64,000 bases of DNA from positions 27,270,426 to 27,334,425 of the forward strand of contig JAQFVV010000001.1 in assembly GCA_028023455.1 (NCBI GenBank), written 5' to 3'. Source of the stretch: Epiperipatus broadwayi (Eukaryota; Onychophora; Udeonychophora; Euonychophora; Peripatidae). Made by a program: the position numbers and the translations under genes. Position 1 is the stretch's first letter. Every line of letters begins with the position of its first letter. Of this stretch, positions 60,949 through 64,000 are shown in pieces. The notes beneath the pieces are model-generated. The model did no database searches. It saw nothing but the letters and a program-made list of their open reading frames with translations, and was not told the DNA's origin.

Positions 60949-61699
60949 TATGTTAAATTATTAAAAAAACCCTTTTATGTTATTTTTTAAAAATAATTAA
61001 TGAATGTACAGCTCCTTAGATTAAAGTTTGGGACCATACATATCAGTTACAAAGATATTAAAATAAGAATTGCAATGACTTTTAATAAAAGTAAGGGGTT
61101 ATTTTGTGATCCAAAGTTACATGTCAGAAAAAAGATTTGTTAAATGTATAATCTGGTATGTAGTTTTATATGGAGCAGTGACTAGATGATTAGAAAAAAA
61201 GGAAGTGAAAAAATTGGGAAATGTTAAATATTGAAGAAAATACATGAAGAGAGATTAATTTTTGAAACAATTATGATGTGGAAGAGAAATTGGATTGGAT
61301 ATGGATATGTTGGATTTGTAGAAAGTATGAGAAAGTGAAGAAAACTTTCATTTGGATGATCATTAGTGTGTCAATGTGAATCATTTTAAACATTGAGATA
61401 GTTTTTTTTAAGTTGAAAGTTGAATTTACATGAATGAGTTGCAGTACAAACTTTAAATTCTGCTTCTGTCATTAGGAAATTGATAAGATAGAGTATTTCA
61501 CTATAGTAATATAATTATTTCAACTAAATTAATTATGAATAAAGTTTGTTATTCTTCTAAATTTGTTGTGTGAAAGTAAGGCAAGGACCTTTTATTGACA
61601 TAACATAAATGCACTGGAAATTTTTTATTTAATAATGCTCTGTAATATTCTTAAAATGCTATAACCAGATAATATATTAGTCCATCAGTGAATGTCTGT
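60949..61699. other. AT-rich spacer, no gene
   Basis: No frame or repeat recognised. The expected RT part of the following PLE is not visible here, so that element is 5'-truncated. Confidence 0.45.
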
Positions 61700-62160
61700 T
61701 TCATATTTAAGGGAAGTATGTAAAAAGTTAAGAGAGAAATTACCAGATAATGTAAGAATAGCTTGGGAAAATGATAAGTGTTTGGATAGATAGTTATGTA
61801 ATACAAATAGGATAAATGGTCTTAATAGTAAGGGAGAGATGGTTTTTAAAATTGTATGTGGAAATTGTAATAAGGTATATATAGGACAGACAGGAAGAAC
61901 AGTAAGGGATAGAAGGAAGGAACATGATAAAATACTTAATAAGAGAGATATTAGGTCAGGATCATGTATACATTATTTAGACACTGATCATAAAATGGAG
62001 TGTGGGAAGAATAGTAAAGTTATAAAACATGTTAAAGATGATCAAAAAAGGATGTTATGAAACTTTATATATTCAGAAAAATTTGGATAGAGGTGTAAAT
62101 ATAATTAAATGTCTAGCAAAATTAGTTGGAAAATGGCATTATTAGATAACTGGAAGATTT
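61700..62160 (+). pseudogene. Penelope-like element: GIY-YIG endonuclease tail
   Basis: The open frame at 61839-62060 (about 73 codons) encodes IVCGNCNKVYIGQTGRTVRD followed by RRKEHD. These are the CxxC-type zinc knuckle, the YIG box (VYIGQTGR), the catalytic arginine region and the EH helix of the GIY-YIG endonuclease found at the C-terminus of EN+ Penelope-like elements. SCIHYLDTDHKM follows, like the later ALS.H....H segment. A stop at 62058-62060 precedes the normal end, and the RT is missing, so the copy is truncated and inactive. It is distinct in sequence from the PLE at 43990-45020 and lies on the opposite strand. Confidence 0.85.
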
Positions 62161-62195
62161 AAAAATTATGGTAGAATTATAAATGAGAGTTTATA

Positions 62196-62205
62196 GGGGG
62201 GGGGG
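62196..62205 (+). repeat. G10 run
   Basis: Ten consecutive G, 24 bases before the pogo/Tigger-like MITE. Confidence 0.95.
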
Positions 62206-62229
62206 TAGAATATTTTATATAGGTATATA

Positions 62230-63103
62230 CACCCGGGTCTCGTTTTATGCAGATTATTTTAATGCGATTTTGAAGTTATGCGATTTGTGTTTCTTCTTAA
62301 TATCTTTCATATTTCACTATATTTATTAGATATCAAGAATTTTAAATTATTAATAACTTATTTTGACTTGAAATACTTTTTTTTCAAAAATATAACGTTA
62401 TATTAGCAGCTAATGTGAATATGGCCTGAAGCTGCATTTATAATATTAACTTCTATGTAATAACCTATTTATACTAATGAGTAAATAATAATAATAGATT
62501 ATATTTACATATAAAAATATCGCAATAAATAGTCAAAAATTTTAAACTTTTAAAATGTATTTTGTTAATTATAACAGAAATAAATAATTTTTAGATTTTT
62601 AAAATGAATAATAACGAAGATTTTATTGATTTTATAAACTGAAAATAATCTTTCTAATGATAATCTATAATCTTTTTGTTTTGATTACAATCTCATTTTT
62701 TTAATATAGAAACCAAAAATCATTAACACAGCTCAAGACTGAAAGTGGCGCTAGTTGTATGTCTCATGACGAATCTGACTTCTTAACATTTCCCAAACGA
62801 ACGCATATTGTCAAATAGTCAAACAACTGCTAATGATTAAAATATGTATGAACAAATGTAAAACTAAATACCATAGTTAATAAAAAAAGTAAAAAAAGTT
62901 TGTCTTGTATTTTTTTTCTTCAAATATTTGAAATTTTTTATTAGTCATACTTTATTTCCTTATTTTTTTAATGCGAATTTTAAAGTGATTTTTCCTTTTT
63001 GCTTTGCTTTTATGCAATTTCTGAAAATTACAACCCTCTATCCCCATTTTTTTGTGCGCGTTTTCTGAGGAACTTATCTACTTCATAAAACGAGACCCAG
63101 GTG
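62230..63103. mobile_element. pogo/Tigger-like MITE with TA target duplication
   Basis: The left end reads CACCCGGGTCTCGTTTTATG. The right end, reverse-complemented, reads CACCTGGGTCTCGTTTTATG, one mismatch in 20. Both are flanked by TA (62228-62229 and 63104-63105). The CTCGTTTTATG core resembles Tigger/pogo termini (CAGGCATACCTCGTTTTAT...). Inside, TGCGATTTTGAAGTTATGCGAT and GCTTTTATGCAATTTCTGAAAA are inverted sub-terminal repeats. No transposase is left in the 874 bp. It sits between the PLE endonuclease and the PLE-like hammerhead motif. Confidence 0.85.
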
Positions 63104-63261
63104 TAAATATATATTTATATAGTTTAAAATTTTTTTTTAGGTATTTTTATTTTATATCATTTATTTATATGTATAATGTAATTATATTGTAAAAGGTAAA
63201 ATAACATCCAATAGGTAGAGTAAATGTAATTAATAGGTCATGTGATGTATAAAACTTTGCA

Positions 63262-63293
63262 TCTTGAAAAGGTCTCAATAAGAGATGAAAATC
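63262..63293 (+). ncRNA. Degenerate hammerhead-like motif downstream of PLE
   Basis: TCTTGAAAAGGTCTC is followed by a short AATA loop and AGAGATGAAAATC. GTCTC pairs with a diverged AGAGAT, and the CTTGAAAA and GAAA boxes keep the spacing of the motifs at 27250-27285 and 29297-29333. Its place about 1.2 kb after a PLE GIY-YIG domain (0.3 kb if the inserted MITE is removed) fits the hammerhead of a PLE terminal repeat. Confidence 0.4.
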
Positions 63294-64000
63294 AGGTTGA
63301 TAATTAAATAATTGTAAGTGTAAGTAGTTGTTTGTTTCAGTTTTCTTTAGATTATATATATCTATAACAACATTGTGGACAAATAATTTTTATTTTGGAT
63401 ATTTGACTAGTGTATATATGTGTGCTTTTCAACTTTCTAATTATGGTATTATCGGATTTACATCAGTCAGTTTTTATTATCTTCATTGGATTAAATGATG
63501 AAATTTATGAAGAATAACAGATTTTCAAAAACAATATTATGAATTTGTTTTTGTAGATGAGATAGATCCTATTTATATTGAAAGGACACTCTAAAGGTGT
63601 GTAATATTGATTGCTTTCATTGAGAAGATATGGCTAAGAATAGAGTACAGTCATTCAGAAAGAACAATTTGTCACAGAAGATATCCAGAAGCAGTGATGC
63701 ATGGTATCAATCTAAATAATCATTCTGATATATATAAATGAATTTGTAATTTATGGATGTGTTTATAAAATTTATCTTTATTTTTGTTGTTTTTTGCTCT
63801 TTTAATTTTGTAGTTAGGATGGTTATATGTATTTATATGATGGATAATGTTTATAATAAAAACATTTTAGTGTTAAAAGAACTAAATAAATCACAAAGAT
63901 AAAAAATAAAAGAATTCATCAAGAACTAAATATTAGATATTTTATATTTGAATCATTAAATTTTTTTACCTATTACTTGATTGAAAATATTTATTTGTAA
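63294..64000. other. AT-rich end of window, no gene
   Basis: Probably remains IDE intron 2. I see no IDE exon. A TTTTTGTAG acceptor-like site near 63558 is followed by an early stop and does not encode IDE sequence. Confidence 0.5.

Noticed and set aside
63558-63600. Third IDE exon after a TTTTTGTAG acceptor-like site
   Set aside because: The sequence that follows hits a stop at once in the needed phase and lacks the YP.EN.Y motif expected next in IDE.

Overview
This is AT-rich eukaryotic DNA, roughly one quarter G+C by eye, with long runs of A, T and TA. It almost certainly comes from a metazoan with a repeat-rich genome. The one host gene I can identify is the 5' part of an insulin-degrading enzyme (IDE, M16 metallopeptidase) gene on the + strand. 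It appears as two exons (48542-48701 and 57136-57212) joined in phase across an 8.4-kb intron. The second exon carries the inverted zinc-binding motif HFCEH, in a context ([23 protein letters not shown]) that most resembles arthropod and other invertebrate IDEs. I cannot fix the species: an arthropod is my best guess, and a lophotrochozoan or cnidarian is possible. No prokaryotic signal, operon or CRISPR array is present. Most short open frames are chance frames in AT-rich DNA.

Layout. 1-13.8 kb: old LTR-like repeats, an inverted-repeat element around a degenerate telomere-like minisatellite (3741-3855), a large hairpin (about 9090-9411), and an unidentified coding-like segment (9807-10245). 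13.88-15.6 kb (- strand): a decayed hAT transposase of the GTF2IRD2/ZBED-like type. 16.6-17.1 kb: a candidate LTR behind a polypurine tract. 17-26 kb: AT-rich filler, hairpins and small tandem arrays. 26.8-29.5 kb: two palindromic units, each holding a hammerhead-ribozyme-like motif of the kind carried by Penelope-like elements (PLEs). 30-41.7 kb: small dispersed repeats, a 78-bp tandem duplication, hairpins and C-runs. 41.8-45.0 kb (- strand): a PLE (reverse transcriptase plus GIY-YIG endonuclease) split inside its GIY-YIG motif by a hAT-type element with a perfect 8-bp target duplication. 45.88-48.07 kb: a 2.2-kb TGTAACG...CGTTACA unit, probably a solo LTR. 48.5-64 kb: the IDE gene, whose introns hold two RTE-clade fragments in opposite orientation, a palindromic MITE, an internally deleted Ty3/gypsy element with both LTRs, and a second PLE tail carrying a pogo/Tigger-like MITE.

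The window is best read as a graveyard of nested transposable elements around the start of one conserved protease gene. The most informative structures are the hAT-in-PLE nesting, the repeated hammerhead-like palindromes, and the IDE exon whose ATG lines up with the downstream initiator known from human IDE. I found no evidence of a wholly new biological system.
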